From positions 38,324,093 through 38,388,092 of the forward strand of contig NC_030851.1 in the NCBI RefSeq assembly GCF_000208745.1: a DNA stretch of 64,000 bases, given 5' to 3'. The notes beneath the pieces are model-generated. The model was not told the origin of the DNA. It did no database searches and worked only from the letters and a program-made list of their open reading frames with translations. This DNA is from Theobroma cacao. Its lineage: Eukaryota; Streptophyta; Magnoliopsida; Malvales; Malvaceae. Made by a program: the position numbers and the translations under genes. Every line of letters starts with the position of its first letter. Positions within the stretch are counted from its first letter, which is position 1. Positions 51,041 to 63,210 of the stretch are shown here, one piece after another.

Positions 51041-51851
51041 TCAACCAAGATAGTTAACTAACGTGGACAAAGGAACTAAACACAGCCCTCTTTTCTTTAA
51101 CTCTGTACAATTGTTCTTCCCATGATCAAAATTCGTTTTGCTTTCTTTCTCATTCTGTATCTCTGAATAATTCTCTGAAGCAGTTTCCTTCCCCTATAAT
51201 AAAATCACCGAGTAGCCATGTTAATTCAACTCTTTTAGGTCAACCTTCAAACAAAAGAACCAGTCTGAAATATAATTTCAATATAATAAGTATCTATTAT
51301 CAGCATCATCTCAGAATGATAGAGTTTACCAGAGAACTATGGATTTGATCTTCTCTTTTTCTGAGATTCATATCATTCGATTTCATCAAATCACTAACCT
51401 ATTAAGAATCGAAAAAAATAAACAAAAGAAAAAAGCCAATCAAATTAAGAAGAAGATACAAAGAAAGAAATAAGTCTTGGTATTTTACCTTGGGACTGTT
51501 GACAGGAGAACTAGCAGTATCCTCCAGGGAATCATCCTCGTCACAAATTTCTTTGGTTCTTGTTTTCTTGAAACGTAATTTCTTGGGAAGAATCTTCGGG
51601 GAGCTGTCGGCACAGGACGAAGAGCAGGCAAAAAGATGATGGTTATTGTGGGATGTTTTCCATGCAGCGCCGGTTGTTGCAGCATCGGAGATCAAGGAAG
51701 AGCTACGACCAAAACTAGAACAGTAACTATTTTGCTGATCATCGTTTGAGAAATCTTCAAAGTAAGCAGTCCAGCCACTCTCTTCCTCACCTGTTGTTCC
51801 TTTGGAAGCAACAGATTTGTGTAAAGATGAATTCAGAGAGTAATCCTCCAT
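51041..51851 (-). CDS. VUP1-like (vascular-related unknown protein) gene, 194 aa, three exons
   Basis: A plant-specific protein of the VUP1 type, whose Arabidopsis member (At3g21710, from memory) is vascular and affects growth and hormone responses; the biochemical role is unknown. Exons on the minus strand: 51851-51489, 51398-51330, 51193-51041, all GT-AG in phase 0. Family marks: GWTAYFEDF near residue 30, a Ser-rich segment, a basic PKKLRFKKTR near 100, DDSLEDTASSPVNSPKV across the first junction, and the C-terminus CTELKKRGLCLVPLSTLVNY then LG. The protein is otherwise low in complexity and probably disordered, likely nuclear from the basic patch. The last two exons are short and would be missed by a single-exon prediction, which instead reads through intron 1 to a hydrophobic tail. 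The assignment rests on remembered motifs. Confidence 0.85.
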
Positions 51852-51953
51852 CAATCTAACAAGAAAGAAAACCAAAATTCTATCACCTAAAGAGAAAAGA
51901 GAGACTAGATTTCCTTTTAGCAGAAAGAAGTCGAGAGGGTCATAATAATGAGG

Positions 51954-51961
51954 GATTTATA
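51954..51961 (-). promoter_or_regulatory. TATA box of VUP1-like gene
   Basis: TATAAATC on the minus strand, about 103 bases upstream of the ATG at 51851. Confidence 0.5.
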
Positions 51962-54667
51962 ACAGGGAAAAAAAAGAAGGAAAAGATTATAAAATAATAC
52001 AGAAAAGGGAACCCATAATGTAGAATCTTGGTGTGGCCAAGTGGGCCAAGGGGAGTTGAGGAAGTTAAAAGCAGCAGTTGCAACAGAAAACCAAGGCCTG
52101 AGAAAGAGAGAGAGAGAGAGAGAGAGGACGTGACCAAAAAGGAAAAACAAAAAGATGAAAGAGGAAAAAGGGGTTGACCTTTGTGGTTCACATTGGCACT
52201 CAAACATTGGCAGCCATTTTCTTTGTTAGGACTTACCTTTCAACCAAAAACAATTAATGAGTCAATTGAAATGAAATCCCATAAAGAAACAGACTCGATA
52301 TGAACAAATTCAATGTTAGGTTCATTAGGCATAATAATACTTTCAAGTTGGCTTTTAACATCAGCGAAAAAGAATTGAAGAAAGCGCCACGTTAAGGGTT
52401 AGTGGATATCCTTGCTTTTTATCTTCCCTTTCATTAGATCATTAGGCAACTCTACCCCATGATAATCTGCATAATCCCTGCTACTCTGTTGCTGCAGAAT
52501 GTTCCACCCAGCTTTTCCAACTTATTTTGTGGGTCCTGCAAACATTTTGGTCTAAGATAAATGGTAATAAATCATGGATTGCACCACACCCGTCCAATTT
52601 ACAGTTACATCCAAGAGAGCAAATCCATTAAAAGAAAAATTACAAGTAATTAATGCTATTTTCTTGGAAATTTTCATTATTTGATTATTTTTCACAAATG
52701 ATACGGGATAATAAATAATTTGTGAATAATCAAATAATCTAATTATTAGATATTTTACTACATATTTCGGAGAACTTATTAAGTCTGGAAAAGGTAATTT
52801 CTCTGCAAATTTAGTAAAGTAACCTACAAAAGCCTAGATGGGAACCTACTTAAGTTGCAAGTACAGCAAATGGAAGCCTCTAATTAAGATTCATCATCCA
52901 TTTTTATTGCTTCTCCCCATTGATAATCCCTGGTCTAAAGCCTAGTGACATTAAAGTTCCTCTTTCAGGCTTATATCTGGGTGTACAACAACAAAAAATC
53001 TGTGTTTTGTTTTGTTTTACTTGTTATTCCCTTTGATCTAACGAAGTCTGCCATTCCCAAGGTTAACTGTGACAATTATGAGTATTCGAATTATAAAAGA
53101 AGATTAAAATCTAAAAGCATTTAGTTGAAAAAGTTTCCTCTACACCCTATGTGTGTAGACTTGCCACAGAAATGGTGAGCATAGAAAGAGTATCTCCTGC
53201 TCTTATGGAGTGCAGATGCACGTTTAGCTAGGGCCACCCAGTGGCTCATATCTCCAGGTTCCTCCATTGGTCAGTTAAGCAAACCAACAAGAAGCTGTAA
53301 TTAATTATTTGGACTGAAAATTTTCAAGTTTTCCCTTTCATATATATGCTGTCAATCGTACAACCCTGCAGGGCCTGCACAAGTAAGATTCTCTCTTTGA
53401 ACCGAGAGGTAAAGGAAACACACTCATAACCCATACAATCAAGATAGATTCGTACAAACCCCAAATGAAAAAATCATGCTAAGAGAAAATAAGCATAATC
53501 CACAACTAATCCCATAAGAACCTAATCTTGATTTAAAAGAGTTTAAGAACACTTCCATGGGGGATTATACTCGTCAACACAAGCATTCGCTTTTGTCTTT
53601 TTAGTTAATTAAGAGGAGAGTAAACATACTAAAAAGGGTAATTTTATTATAATATAAGGTTTCATTAATAAAAAATAAACCTAATATAATAAGGTTCATT
53701 AGTATTTCCATGGTGGATTATACACTCATCAATATAAGGTTAATTAACATTTTTCATATGAGTAATTGAATATATGTTGAAATCAAACAAATCTTAACAC
53801 TATTATCAATATATATGAGAACTCATGACTCTTTTTAGAAGTTGGAATAGAGAAGAGGATATGGGATATCTGTAAATGTTGGATGAAGATTAACCTAAGC
53901 CTAGTCTTGCTAGAATAGAATACTTGTAATTCATCTTAATTCAACCCTGGATATTAATTTTCCAAGCAATTCTACACTCTGTTAATTTAACCTTCTGTTT
54001 CTATTGTTTTTGATGATATATACCTTCTGCAATTGCTTCGGAAGCACGACAATTTTTTCAGAAATATCGACCGTACAACTTACACAGTACCTTCCATAAG
54101 TACGTACATCTTCTTTAATTAACCTGAGTGGACAATAATGCCTTCAAAATCCAACGGATATTCTCCTCATTATCCACCTTGGAAGTGTTGAAATGCATCG
54201 ATCATCGGGCGCTCAGAGGGGGCATCGATTCTTTAGATATGTTATCAGTTCCTTCAACGAAGGAGACAAGCTCTTAATGAAGAACATTCATGAAACTGAA
54301 AGAAAAAAATGGTCCCAAGATCTGATCTGAGCATTATCCTGCAAGTACAACTAAAATCAGTACCATCAGTTCATTCATACTCGAGAAGACAGTCAGATCC
54401 AGCCATTGATCAGCTAGCTACTAGTCCTCAACTACGATTAGATAATCATGTCCTAAGCTAGATCCAGTCATAATAATAATAATAACAATGAGATAATCAA
54501 ACAATCTGCTTTTTCCTGTCCTAAGCTAGTTCACCTGATCCCGTTCTTTTTTTTTTCTTTTTTTGTATTTACCTTTTGTGAAATGGAAAACATAAAATAA
54601 AAAAATAATAATGAAAGCTATTTTATTTAACTATTATAAAATAAATAATAAATAATAAAATGAATTT
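51962..54667. other. VUP1-like promoter and spacer
   Basis: No gene seen. The promoter region has a GA/CT tract (52105-52127). The rest is AT-rich with no recognisable coding sequence. Sequence at 53640-53760 repeats short phrases around GGTTTCATTAATA, GGTTCATTAGTA and TTCCATGGTGGATTATAC, an unclassified local duplication. Confidence 0.4.
52105..52127. repeat. GA microsatellite in the VUP1-like promoter
   Basis: (GA)n of about 23 bases, about 145 bases upstream of the putative TATA box; CT on the gene strand. Such tracts are binding sites for plant BPC/GAGA-binding proteins. Confidence 0.8.
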
Positions 54668-55406
54668 GACATAATGTTAGAAAAAAATTCTTGAATTATT
54701 TAAAAAAATTAAATAAATATTTGTTTTATTTTTAGGTTTAATTCAGCTTTTACAATTTTATTTTGAGTCAAATAAATTTTTATAATTAACGGTTGATTAA
54801 TTGTCATTAATCAAAATGTTACCTTTCATTTTATAAGAGTAAATAATGTTATATGATCATATTAACATGTCACATCATACTACAACAAAATTAAGTTTTA
54901 ATTACATTTTTTTAGACGATACAGTTTTTTGTATAGTAAAATTTTAAAAAATACAGTTATTTGAACTTTTAACTTTACTTTTTTCACATTTAGTAGCAAT
55001 ATAAAAAAACGTAACTTTTAGTTAGTGTATGCAAGTTCTATGATTGCATTTTATTCATAACGTATTTAAAAATTTATATAATGAAATTATATATTCAAAA
55101 ATGTTCTAAAAAGTATAAAAAAAATTATTATTAAAAATATTTTTAGTAGCACATTTTAAAAATATGTTGTCTTAAGTCAAAATTGTTGTAGAGTGTCATC
55201 ATCTATAATATATCAGTATGCTACATCAACATCATCTCGCATATAATAATAAATGACAATTTGATTAATAACAATTAATCAATGATTAATTATAACTGTT
55301 TATTTGGTTCAAAATAAAATTATAAAAATTTGATTGAACTCAATAAAAGAATAAAAATTTATTTAAAATTTTTGAATATTTTAAAAGTTTTTTTAGATAC
55401 TATGAG
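54668..55406. mobile_element. Fold-back MITE copy E with nested insertion
   Basis: The left end GACATAATGTTAG and the right end, which reads CTCATAGTATC inverted, bound a diverged copy of the family. The flanking 9-mers AATGAATTT and AATTAATTT match at 8 of 9. Its middle is interrupted by a second element (about 54876-55195), which accounts for the extra length over about 0.5 kb. Confidence 0.65.
54876..55195. mobile_element. Small CACTA-like element nested in MITE copy E
   Basis: The left end is CATACTACAACAAAATT; the right end read inverted is CACTCTACAACAATTTT. These resemble CACTA-type termini. Interior about 290 bases, without coding capacity, with repeated AAAATAC/GTATTTAA blocks. The 3-bp target duplication cannot be assigned because the flank is TCAT-rich. 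Confidence 0.5.
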
Positions 55407-57150
55407 AATTAATTTAATTAATTAATTAATTAAAAGATAATACTATGAGAATTAATTTTAATATGGAATTTGGTTGAAAATGATTTGTTCTTTTAATATT
55501 GTCATGTTTCTCTCCTACCAAGTATATAGCATTCGACTGTCTAGCATATACATATATATATATATATATAAGCTCCTTGATGTTTTCATGAATATTTAAT
55601 TCACTTAAATTAAATAAAAAATTTATATTAGAAATTGAAAATATATACAAATAGCATCATGTTGGGTTGTGTCAGTTGGACACTCACACTTGTAGTAAGT
55701 ACCACAGGTGAGTTGGGCCCAAAATCAGTTCCATGCTCTAGCCTATATACACATATATGGCAAGGACAACTAATTTTGGCCCATGTTTGCTTACACTCAA
55801 ATCTGGTTGGGCTGAAGTTTTGGGCTTTGATTCAAACCCAAATGTCAATGAAGTTTCGACCAGCTAATCTACTGATACTGGTATTTCTAATCCCTATATG
55901 CAAAGAATTCTAGACTCAATGTCTTTGTGTAAAGAGTTGGGTATTGTTTCTTGAATTTATCAATACCAAAAAAAATAAAATTCCCTTTATCTAATCATAT
56001 AACCCTATTCTTCCAATTTTAAAATTCGAATATATATATATATATATATAAGTCACAATTTTTGAATTTTAATTATTGAAATGTCGTATAAAAAATCTAT
56101 CATTGAGTCAAATTTTGCGCCCTTAATTTTTTGTTTCTATAGAAATGAAAAGGGGCTAACATGATATACCCCAAGAAAAAGGGACGTACTATTATGTACC
56201 AAAGGAAAAGGCATAACCTACATTGAAATAGGAAACAATCAATCTTGAAATGTTTCCATCCTATATTTGTTCCCATTTCCAATTTCTTTAACAAAAAAAA
56301 AAAAGCCTGTTGTCTTTATTTTCAGAGAAGGCATTAAAATGCATTTAAGAAAAAGAAAAAAAATAGGAATTGCCTAGTCGTTTTAGTGAACTTAAAAACA
56401 TTTAATGTGAAGGAAAATTGCCAAGACTCGTTTTCTTCATTAAAAGCTCAAGTGTTGTTTTGCTTGGGTATAAAAATACTATTGTCTGCCTCCCACCAAC
56501 GGGAATCGAAGGAACCCAGATATAAATTTTGTAATTAATCATCCACGAAAGACAACCCATCTATCATGAAATTGCATTTAAAGAAGTCTCTTCACATATT
56601 AAAGTTTCTAACGATTCAATATTCACCTGACAATTGTTAAGACCCACTTCATCAGAAAATTAATTTAATCCCATTTTATTCCTTCATTTTAATGGCACTG
56701 CTCCTTAAATATATTTAGGGCTGGTTAATGTATCTTATCCTCTCCTCAAAACCAAATATTATATATGTTTCTCAATCTTTTTCTATGTAACAACTATAGT
56801 TCTTTTATCTTGCTATGGAAGCTTCTAATTCCAGACAATAACCATTTCAAGATTATATATATATATATATATAATCTATCCAAGATTTCAAGATTTCAGT
56901 AAATGTATACATTTCTATCCAATCAGATTCACTAACTAAACCTGTTTCATAACAAGCAGTCGAAAAAAACAATGTTGTTGAGAGGCATATAATCAAGTTT
57001 TATTAACTTAACTGGGATTGATAGACTTATAAGAACTGATCGCTGTTGCCCTCCTTGGTTGATGGTCAGAGATCCATCGAGGCGAAAATTCATGGTGCCA
57101 AAACGTTTTCCATGTCAGGGTCTTGTTGATATTCTTCCCTAATTGTTAAC

Positions 57151-57224
<74 letters not shown>

Positions 57225-59032
57225 AACTAGGCCTCTGCCCCATAGGGTTTAGGAGTTTCCTTTTTTACAGGAGAGGTTGAGTGGAGGTCACAATTTTACA
57301 TTAAATTTGATATCTATTAGTTTACGATTATAAACTCGATATGACATTTGTGTAATTTTACCATCCGTTAGTATATAATACTTCATATATCACGAGATCA
57401 TCAGCGTATGATATAGATACCCTTTTTCTTATTCATGATTCATTTTTGTAAATAAAAATATAGACATATAATGATAAATGAAAAATAGAGACAATGATAA
57501 CATGCATAAATATTTCGAACCATTAATTAAGATTATTATATATTTTTTACATTTTCCTAAAATTATATACAATTAATGATGCATAACTACATGTATTTTT
57601 TAACCAATTTAAGAAAAAATAAAAAAATTGATCACTGAGACCTTTTCAATGGAGATGGAAGGTGTAGGTATTAGTTGATATATAGGACTTGCTTTCATTG
57701 CCTAGACCGCAACAACGAACAAACACAGACCAAAAAGAATTCCAAAACACCGAATCAATATATATAGTTTGACAAGTCCAAAGAGATTGTAATGCATTTT
57801 CCTTTTTCTTCCTTAATAATTCTCTCATCTCAATCAACTTCTATAGGAAGCAACAAAGAAATAAATTAGGTTTGACTTGTTAATGGTTTCAGGTGGCTAC
57901 AATTAAATGGGAACCCTGTTGGGTGACTGTTTGAATTGGGATAAAAGAGGAAGAAGAAACAAAGTTAAAACTTAGTCAATCACGCCGGTGGACTGCTATT
58001 GGCTTGAAACCAAAAACCATCTTATCTTAGGGTTTTGCCTAGTTTTTATATTTTGACCTCAAAACATTCAAAATTTCATCTGGCTTTTGTCAAGTTATGG
58101 TTGAGGCTTTCGTCTGGGTCAATACTACTTGGGGGGAGTTGAGAGAGCCAACTTGCAATTGCCCTCAGTATCCTTCCTCGATGGTCATGACAGCAACAAC
58201 TTGACGCCATGATGGGTCCTGCTCCGACACCACCTGCCCCACACTTGACCCTAGTTTTTTTTTTACTTCTAAATTATTTTCCCAGCACCTCTTCACTCTT
58301 CACAGACCATGTTATATGTAGAGCAAACAAAATAATTAATTATATTTATACCCTTTTTTTTTCCTATGAAATGGGTTTTTATTTTTACTTTCCTTTATCC
58401 ATTTTAATTGCTCTCCAATTTTTTTATTTTGTTTATCCATTTTAATGAATTTAAAAACTCAATTCTTTTATTTAAATATTAAAATTTGACTTGACAAGTC
58501 TTGTCAGTTGCAGCCCATCACTCATACAAGCCACCAGTGCTACGGCCCGTCCAAAGTCAAATCCTATAACAGCTCTCCCGTGATGGCTCCATATGGAAAA
58601 GCTAGCCACTTCTTTTAACTTACAACACTCCTTGCCAAAGCGCCCATGTGGCACTGTCTTGAAGTTTTATTGGGGCTTCTTTTTATATAGATTTATAGAT
58701 ACATGTATTAATTATTTAACCAAATGCTGGAGTTTTTTTTTAAAACTTTTGTCTTTACTTCAAGCTTTTTTATTTTTATAATTAGGGGAAGGGGTATTCG
58801 TACTTTGCTCTTTACATAAGGGATCATGGATGCACCAACTAATGAGCCAAATGCTCTGGTGCAAAGTTCTTATTTCAAGTTGAGTGTTGAATATTTTAAA
58901 CACTGAATTTGCATAATAAATCAAATGTGTTGGCAATTTAAATCATTGAGAAAGTTAATTTTTAGCAAATAATTTTTTTAAAATATGTTACAATTTGTTT
59001 GATAAATTGAAAATTTTAATAATAAAAAATTA
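55407..59032. other. AT-rich spacer
   Basis: No gene supported. Right after the MITE, the sequence TACTATGAGAATTAATTT at 55441-55458 repeats 55399-55416, a short local duplication. TA runs occur at 55553-55570, 56033-56050 and 56856-56872, and a compound TA/GA tract at 57155-57221. Frames at 58200-58780 are short and unrecognised. Confidence 0.4.
57155..57221. repeat. Compound (TA)n(GA)n microsatellite
   Basis: About 36 bases of TA followed directly by about 31 bases of GA. Confidence 0.9.
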
Positions 59033-59402
59033 GAATAATATTTAAAAAAGTCACAAAACTTAAATAAATTTTAATTATTGTATTACGTTCAATTAAATTT
59101 TTATATTTTTATTTTAGGTCAAATAGTCTTTTATAACAACAGTTAACTAACTATTGTTAATCAACACAACGCTTGTCAGTTTATATCATGGGATATTGAT
59201 ATGGCATACTGATATGACATAGTAGATAATGATATAGCATAATATAATGTGGAATAATAAAAAAGTCATGTGATATTTTCACCCTCCATGTCAACGTCAC
59301 ATAATATAAAAAAATGACATGTGACGTTTTTATTAATGACAGTTAGTCAATTATTAGTTATAAGAGCCTATTCGACTCCAAATAAAAATATAAGGACTTG
59401 AT
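59033..59402. mobile_element. Fold-back MITE copy F, right end truncated
   Basis: Contains GTATTACGTTCAATTAAATT, CAGTTAACTAACTATTGTTA, the central CATGGGATATTGATATGGCA and the inverted arm with GACAGTTAGTCAATTATTAG. It stops at the start of a different repeat at 59403, so the right terminal arm is missing. Confidence 0.55.
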
Positions 59403-59800
59403 TGCTAGGGATGTCAATGGGTAGGGTACTCACTAATTTTGAAGTAGTCGAACCCAAACCCGATTAATAATTGAGATACCAAAACCTTACAACAATTTGA
59501 ATCTTTTTAAAATTTATTACTCTAACTCGAACCCTAATACATACGCACTACTTGATAATTACCCGAATCCATTTAAAAATCCGATTATATAAAAAAATTA
59601 TTAAAATTTTCTTCATGGCTACCTAAGTATTTGAACTCGAATCCGTACCCATATCCATATACAATAATATTTTCCATATAATTCACTAATAATTAAATTT
59701 ATAAAAGCACACAAACAATAAAATTTAAATTTAAATAATAAAAAACAAACATCTCAAATATCAACTTAAATAACTACAAACAAATATCTAAACAACAACT
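59403..59800. mobile_element. Non-autonomous DNA transposon remnant (hAT-like)
   Basis: Opens with TAGGGATGTCAATGGGTAGG, followed by GAACCCAAACCCGATTAATA and repeated CCCGAATCC/TACCCATATCC motifs, a pattern familiar from plant non-autonomous elements. Related sequence (CGGATTTGAGTATT, CCCAAATCCAATACGGGTAG) reappears at 61655-61712. Directly repeated flanks at 59822-59871 and 61615-61658 (GTCTTTAATTA, ATGAAATTAAAAAAAAA) hint that the material between is a later insertion. Family is a guess. Confidence 0.35.
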
Positions 59801-60003
59801 TAAACAACATTGCAAGTTTAATTAATTATAGGGATTTGTCTTTAATTACATGAAATTAAAAAAAAAATAGCTAGGTTCTAAAACTATTCTAATTTCACAA
59901 CTTCTCTTCAAGTATATATATATAAATTATAAGTTTATATAAACAAAAGTATATATATTATAATTAATACTTTTATAAGTTATAATTTTTGTAACGTTAC
60001 ACA

Positions 60004-60160
60004 GGAGTAATTGGTGAAATAGGAAGGTTTGGGGCCAAATGAGATCACTTGGGAGAAGGAAGCCGACCTCTGTGCCTTCCAGCAGAAGATTGAATAGTTT
60101 CAAGCCAACCAATCAATGAGGACGTCGATAGATTGAGTGGGGGAGGATGTCATGAGCCAA
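60004..60160 (+). pseudogene. Chromovirus (Ty3/Gypsy) polyprotein C-terminal remnant
   Basis: With stops ignored, one frame reads LVK-EGLGPNEITWEKEADL, then CAFQQKIE, then NQSMRTSID and VGEDVM. This matches the end of a plant chromovirus polyprotein: the chromodomain tail (LVKWxGL, ATWE) followed by the C-terminal extension. At least four in-frame stops break it. The upstream integrase, reverse transcriptase and gag are absent from the window. Confidence 0.6.
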
Positions 60161-60600
60161 CCTTATACTAGATTATGATAGGGTAAAGTTGTTTATGAGA
60201 TTAAGTTTTTTGAACCTGTAAGGGAAATGTCCCTCTTTCAAACAATGTAATGTCTTGTGGTGACACCTCAACAAATACTTGTTAAGTCTTTAAGGGGAAA
60301 GACTCTTTAAGAAAGGAATGTCCTCATTTCGAGTATTGTAATGGCTACTGGTAGAATACTTATAAAATCTCATAAACTCTTTATAGGGGGAGAGCAATTT
60401 GTTGATTGTTGGGCTACCTCACAAGTAAAGGTATGTTTGTAACGAACCATCTAAGGTTACCCTTATGGCTCGACGATGGCTTGTCTCGGTCCCTTTGTAA
60501 TTAAATTCATATTAATAAAATATTTTTCCTTATTATGACTAAGTAATTGCATATATGGCATTCAGTATGCCTTTTGATTTTGATGCGAGTTCTCTTAGTT
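60135..60600 (+). mobile_element. Polypurine tract and start of chromovirus 3' LTR
   Basis: GAGTGGGGGAGG (60135-60146) is a polypurine tract next to the polyprotein remnant, followed by TGTCATGAGCC from 60148, which has the expected TG start of an LTR. The LTR end is not clear; 60600 is an estimate. Confidence 0.5.
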
Positions 60601-60720
60601 TGATTTGTTATTATTATTATTGTTGGAATAGATATAACCGAGTATTGACTAACTTACGTGGAAGCGTCCACTCAAGTGCCGCAAGGACTATCACATACTT
60701 AGGCAAAGTAGTGTAGTCCA

Positions 60721-61385
60721 TGACACACATCATCGAGATAATGCCTTTAGCGGGTGAGTCATAAAGTCCCACATTGAAGAGAAACTCTCAACGGGGAGTA
60801 AGGGTGGATGTCATGGTCCTAGAAAGAGAAGCCATGAATCTCACATTAGCTATGTATTAGAGTAATACTGAGAATATAAAGATTCACACCACTTTTAACC
60901 TAAAAGGCACTTTTTGTGGGACAAAACTGTGAGGCCAGCGAGCCAAAGCGAACAATACCTCACAGAGGTTGATGTGGATCGTGACAATTGGTATTAGAGC
61001 GGACTCTGAGTACTAGCAATGTATCATTGAGGATAGTGGACCTTTATTGAAGTGGGGGAGGATGTCATGGTCCTCGTGTGGACATGAATCCCACTTCGTC
61101 AAGATAATGCTCTCAGCGGGTGAGTCACAAAGTCCTACATCGAAGAGAAACTCCCAGTGAGAAGTAATGGTGGATGTCATGGTTCTAGAGAGGGGAGCCA
61201 TGAATTCCACATTAACTATGTACTAGAGTGATATTGAAAATATAAAGGTTCACACCACCTTTAACCTGTGAGGCACCTTTTGTGGGACAAAACTTTAAAG
61301 CTAGCAGGACAAAGTGGATAATACCTTACAAAGGTTGGTGTGGATTATGACAATGTAAGATTCACGTCCCACGAGGACCGTGACA
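60721..61385 (+). mobile_element. TRIM-like miniature LTR element
   Basis: Two related direct repeats (about 60732-60986 and 61063-61385) share long collinear blocks such as TAGCGGGTGAGTCATAAAGT against CAGCGGGTGAGTCACAAAGT. Between them are only 76 bases. After the first repeat ends in GTGACA comes TGGTATTAGAGC at 60989-61000, a one-mismatch primer-binding site for initiator tRNA-Met; before the second repeat comes AGTGGGGGAGGA (61051-61062), a polypurine tract. There is no coding sequence. The second repeat is bounded by TGTCATGGTCCTCGTG and its near-inverse CACGAGGACCGTGACA. The 5' repeat appears truncated. Confidence 0.6.
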
Positions 61386-61722
61386 TCATGGTATTATTTC
61401 TTATTTATTTGCAGACAATTTAGGCATATCATGGTCTAAGATGATCTAATATTTTTTTATCCTTTCCCTTATATAAAAAAAATATATATATACTAAAAGT
61501 ATATATATAACAGTAATTATATTCTTTATAAATTAACATAATATATAGAGTATATATATTAAAAGATATTATAATTTAATTAATAATTATAGTTTCATGA
61601 ATTAATTTAATTAACAATATGTGTTTGTCTTTAATTATATGAAATTAAAAAAAAATCGGATTTGAGTATTAAATACTCAAAGTGTGGTACCCAAATCCAA
61701 TACGGGTAGTGAAATTACTATC
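61386..61722. other. AT-rich sequence resuming the interrupted repeat
   Basis: TA-rich stretches, then sequence resembling that before the insertion (about 59822-59988). No gene. Confidence 0.4.
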
Positions 61723-62980
61723 TGTGTGAGACCTTGACCTCTATAGACTCTTAGCTAGAAGTAGATGCGATATCACTGGTCAGAGGTAATTTCGTCATTT
61801 CCTTAGTGAGCCTTTAAAGGTAAGTTTTTAAACAATATTATGACCTAAGTAGGCCTAAGGCATAAATGAATGATTAAATACGGGTAAAATGGAGAAGGAA
61901 ATAAAAATAATGATGATTCTCGAGGTAGGGGCAAAATGGTCATTTTTCATCTCGAGTCAAAATTTTTAAGTTTCGTGGACTTGAGTACTTCTACACTATT
62001 ATGGACCTTGTCTTGGTATTAAAAGAGTAAATTGATTGCACCAAGGATTGAAGGAAAACAAGTTAACTTGCTAAGGGCATTTTTGTAAATCTAAGTGGAA
62101 TGGATAAGCTTGAGCTATAAGTATCTTTTTCTTCCAACAGCTTCTTCATTCTCTAGCAGTTTCTTCTCCTTCTTCTTCCTTTCATCTCACGTTGCTTTCA
62201 TCCTCCATAGAAGCTTGATATGAAGCCTCCATAACTCTCTCTCTCTCTAACTCCAATTTTCATGCTTTTGTCCACCATTTCATAGAACCTTTGTGCTCTT
62301 TCACTCTCTCACTTTAAAACCCTTAGAAAATCCTACTTCCATACTTTCTCTCACTAGCTAGGTGTTTAGAGAGAGAAAGAGAAAACTCCCATAATAGCTT
62401 GAAAATTTTTTGAAAAGAATTTCAAAGTTACAAAGCTATCAATGTGTGTAGTAAATTGGAGTTGAGTTTTAAGTGTTGAGAATGTCTAGTAATCAGATTT
62501 GTGAGAGTTTATTTGTTGGGATTGTTATTCATTTAAGTGTGATTAGAGTATTGCAAACAATAGCCATTTAATGGTAGTTGGAAACTAGTTAAGAATGACT
62601 AGTAGAACCCAATTTAGAAAATAGCTTTGGAATAATATTAATGCCAAGTTGGCTTAATGGTGATGTTGTTGTGCATGATAGGTCCCAACGAAGTCTCACA
62701 GCCTCAATTGGACCATTAGGGAAGTTAGAGTCGGCTAAAGGCTCAACAAAATACCGGTGAGTGAATTTGCATCTCAAAACCGTTTTGAGAATGTGAATCT
62801 ATTTGCACAAAACATTGATTGATTTTATCCAACTTTTCTTAAAAACGTGTGCCTTGGGAATAAGCCATTGATAAAATATTTTGAGGTTGTGAAAATGTGA
62901 AATGTGTAAAAAGGACGGACCTATGTGCTTCTATACTATGTTGATATATATATATATGTATATGAATAATATTGTGTAAT

Positions 62981-63149
62981 GATATTGACTCGACAATATG
63001 AGAGTGGGAGTGCGTATAAGCTGATATTGACTCGACTATGTGCGAGTGGGAGTCCACATAAGCCAATGCTAACCTGGCTATGTGCTAGTAGGAGTACGCA
63101 TAAACCGATGTTGATCCAGCCATGTGCTAACGGGGAGTGCATATGAGCT
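62981..63149. repeat. Tandem array, four 42-bp units
   Basis: Units start at 62981, 63023, 63065 and 63107 (the last is 43 bases). The first two share GATATTGACTCGAC and GAGTGGGAGT; units 3 and 4 are more diverged. A partial fifth follows. As 42 is divisible by three, the minus strand reads a repeated 14-residue pattern, LPLAHSRVNI. Confidence 0.85.
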
Positions 63150-63174
63150 GATGACGATGGGAGGGTGTGCATGG

Positions 63175-63210
<36 letters not shown>
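63175..63210. repeat. Compound (TA)n(TG)n microsatellite
   Basis: About 16 bases of TA followed by about 20 bases of GT. Confidence 0.9.

Noticed and set aside
51402..51875. 157-codon frame ending in a hydrophobic Leu/Phe tail
   Set aside because: It is exon 1 of the VUP1-like gene read through the first intron and extended upstream of the true ATG; splicing restores the conserved C-terminus.
58472..58654. 60-codon minus-strand frame (MPHGRFGKECC...)
   Set aside because: Protein-like in places, but there is no family resemblance, no splice context and no promoter; not enough to call a gene.
62981..63149. CRISPR-like array
   Set aside because: The units are contiguous 42-bp tandem repeats without distinct spacers, in plant nuclear DNA.
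62839..63172. Two overlapping minus-strand frames with 14-residue repeats as a repeat protein
   Set aside because: Both simply translate the 42-bp tandem array and a TA run; two frames being open at once argues against coding.
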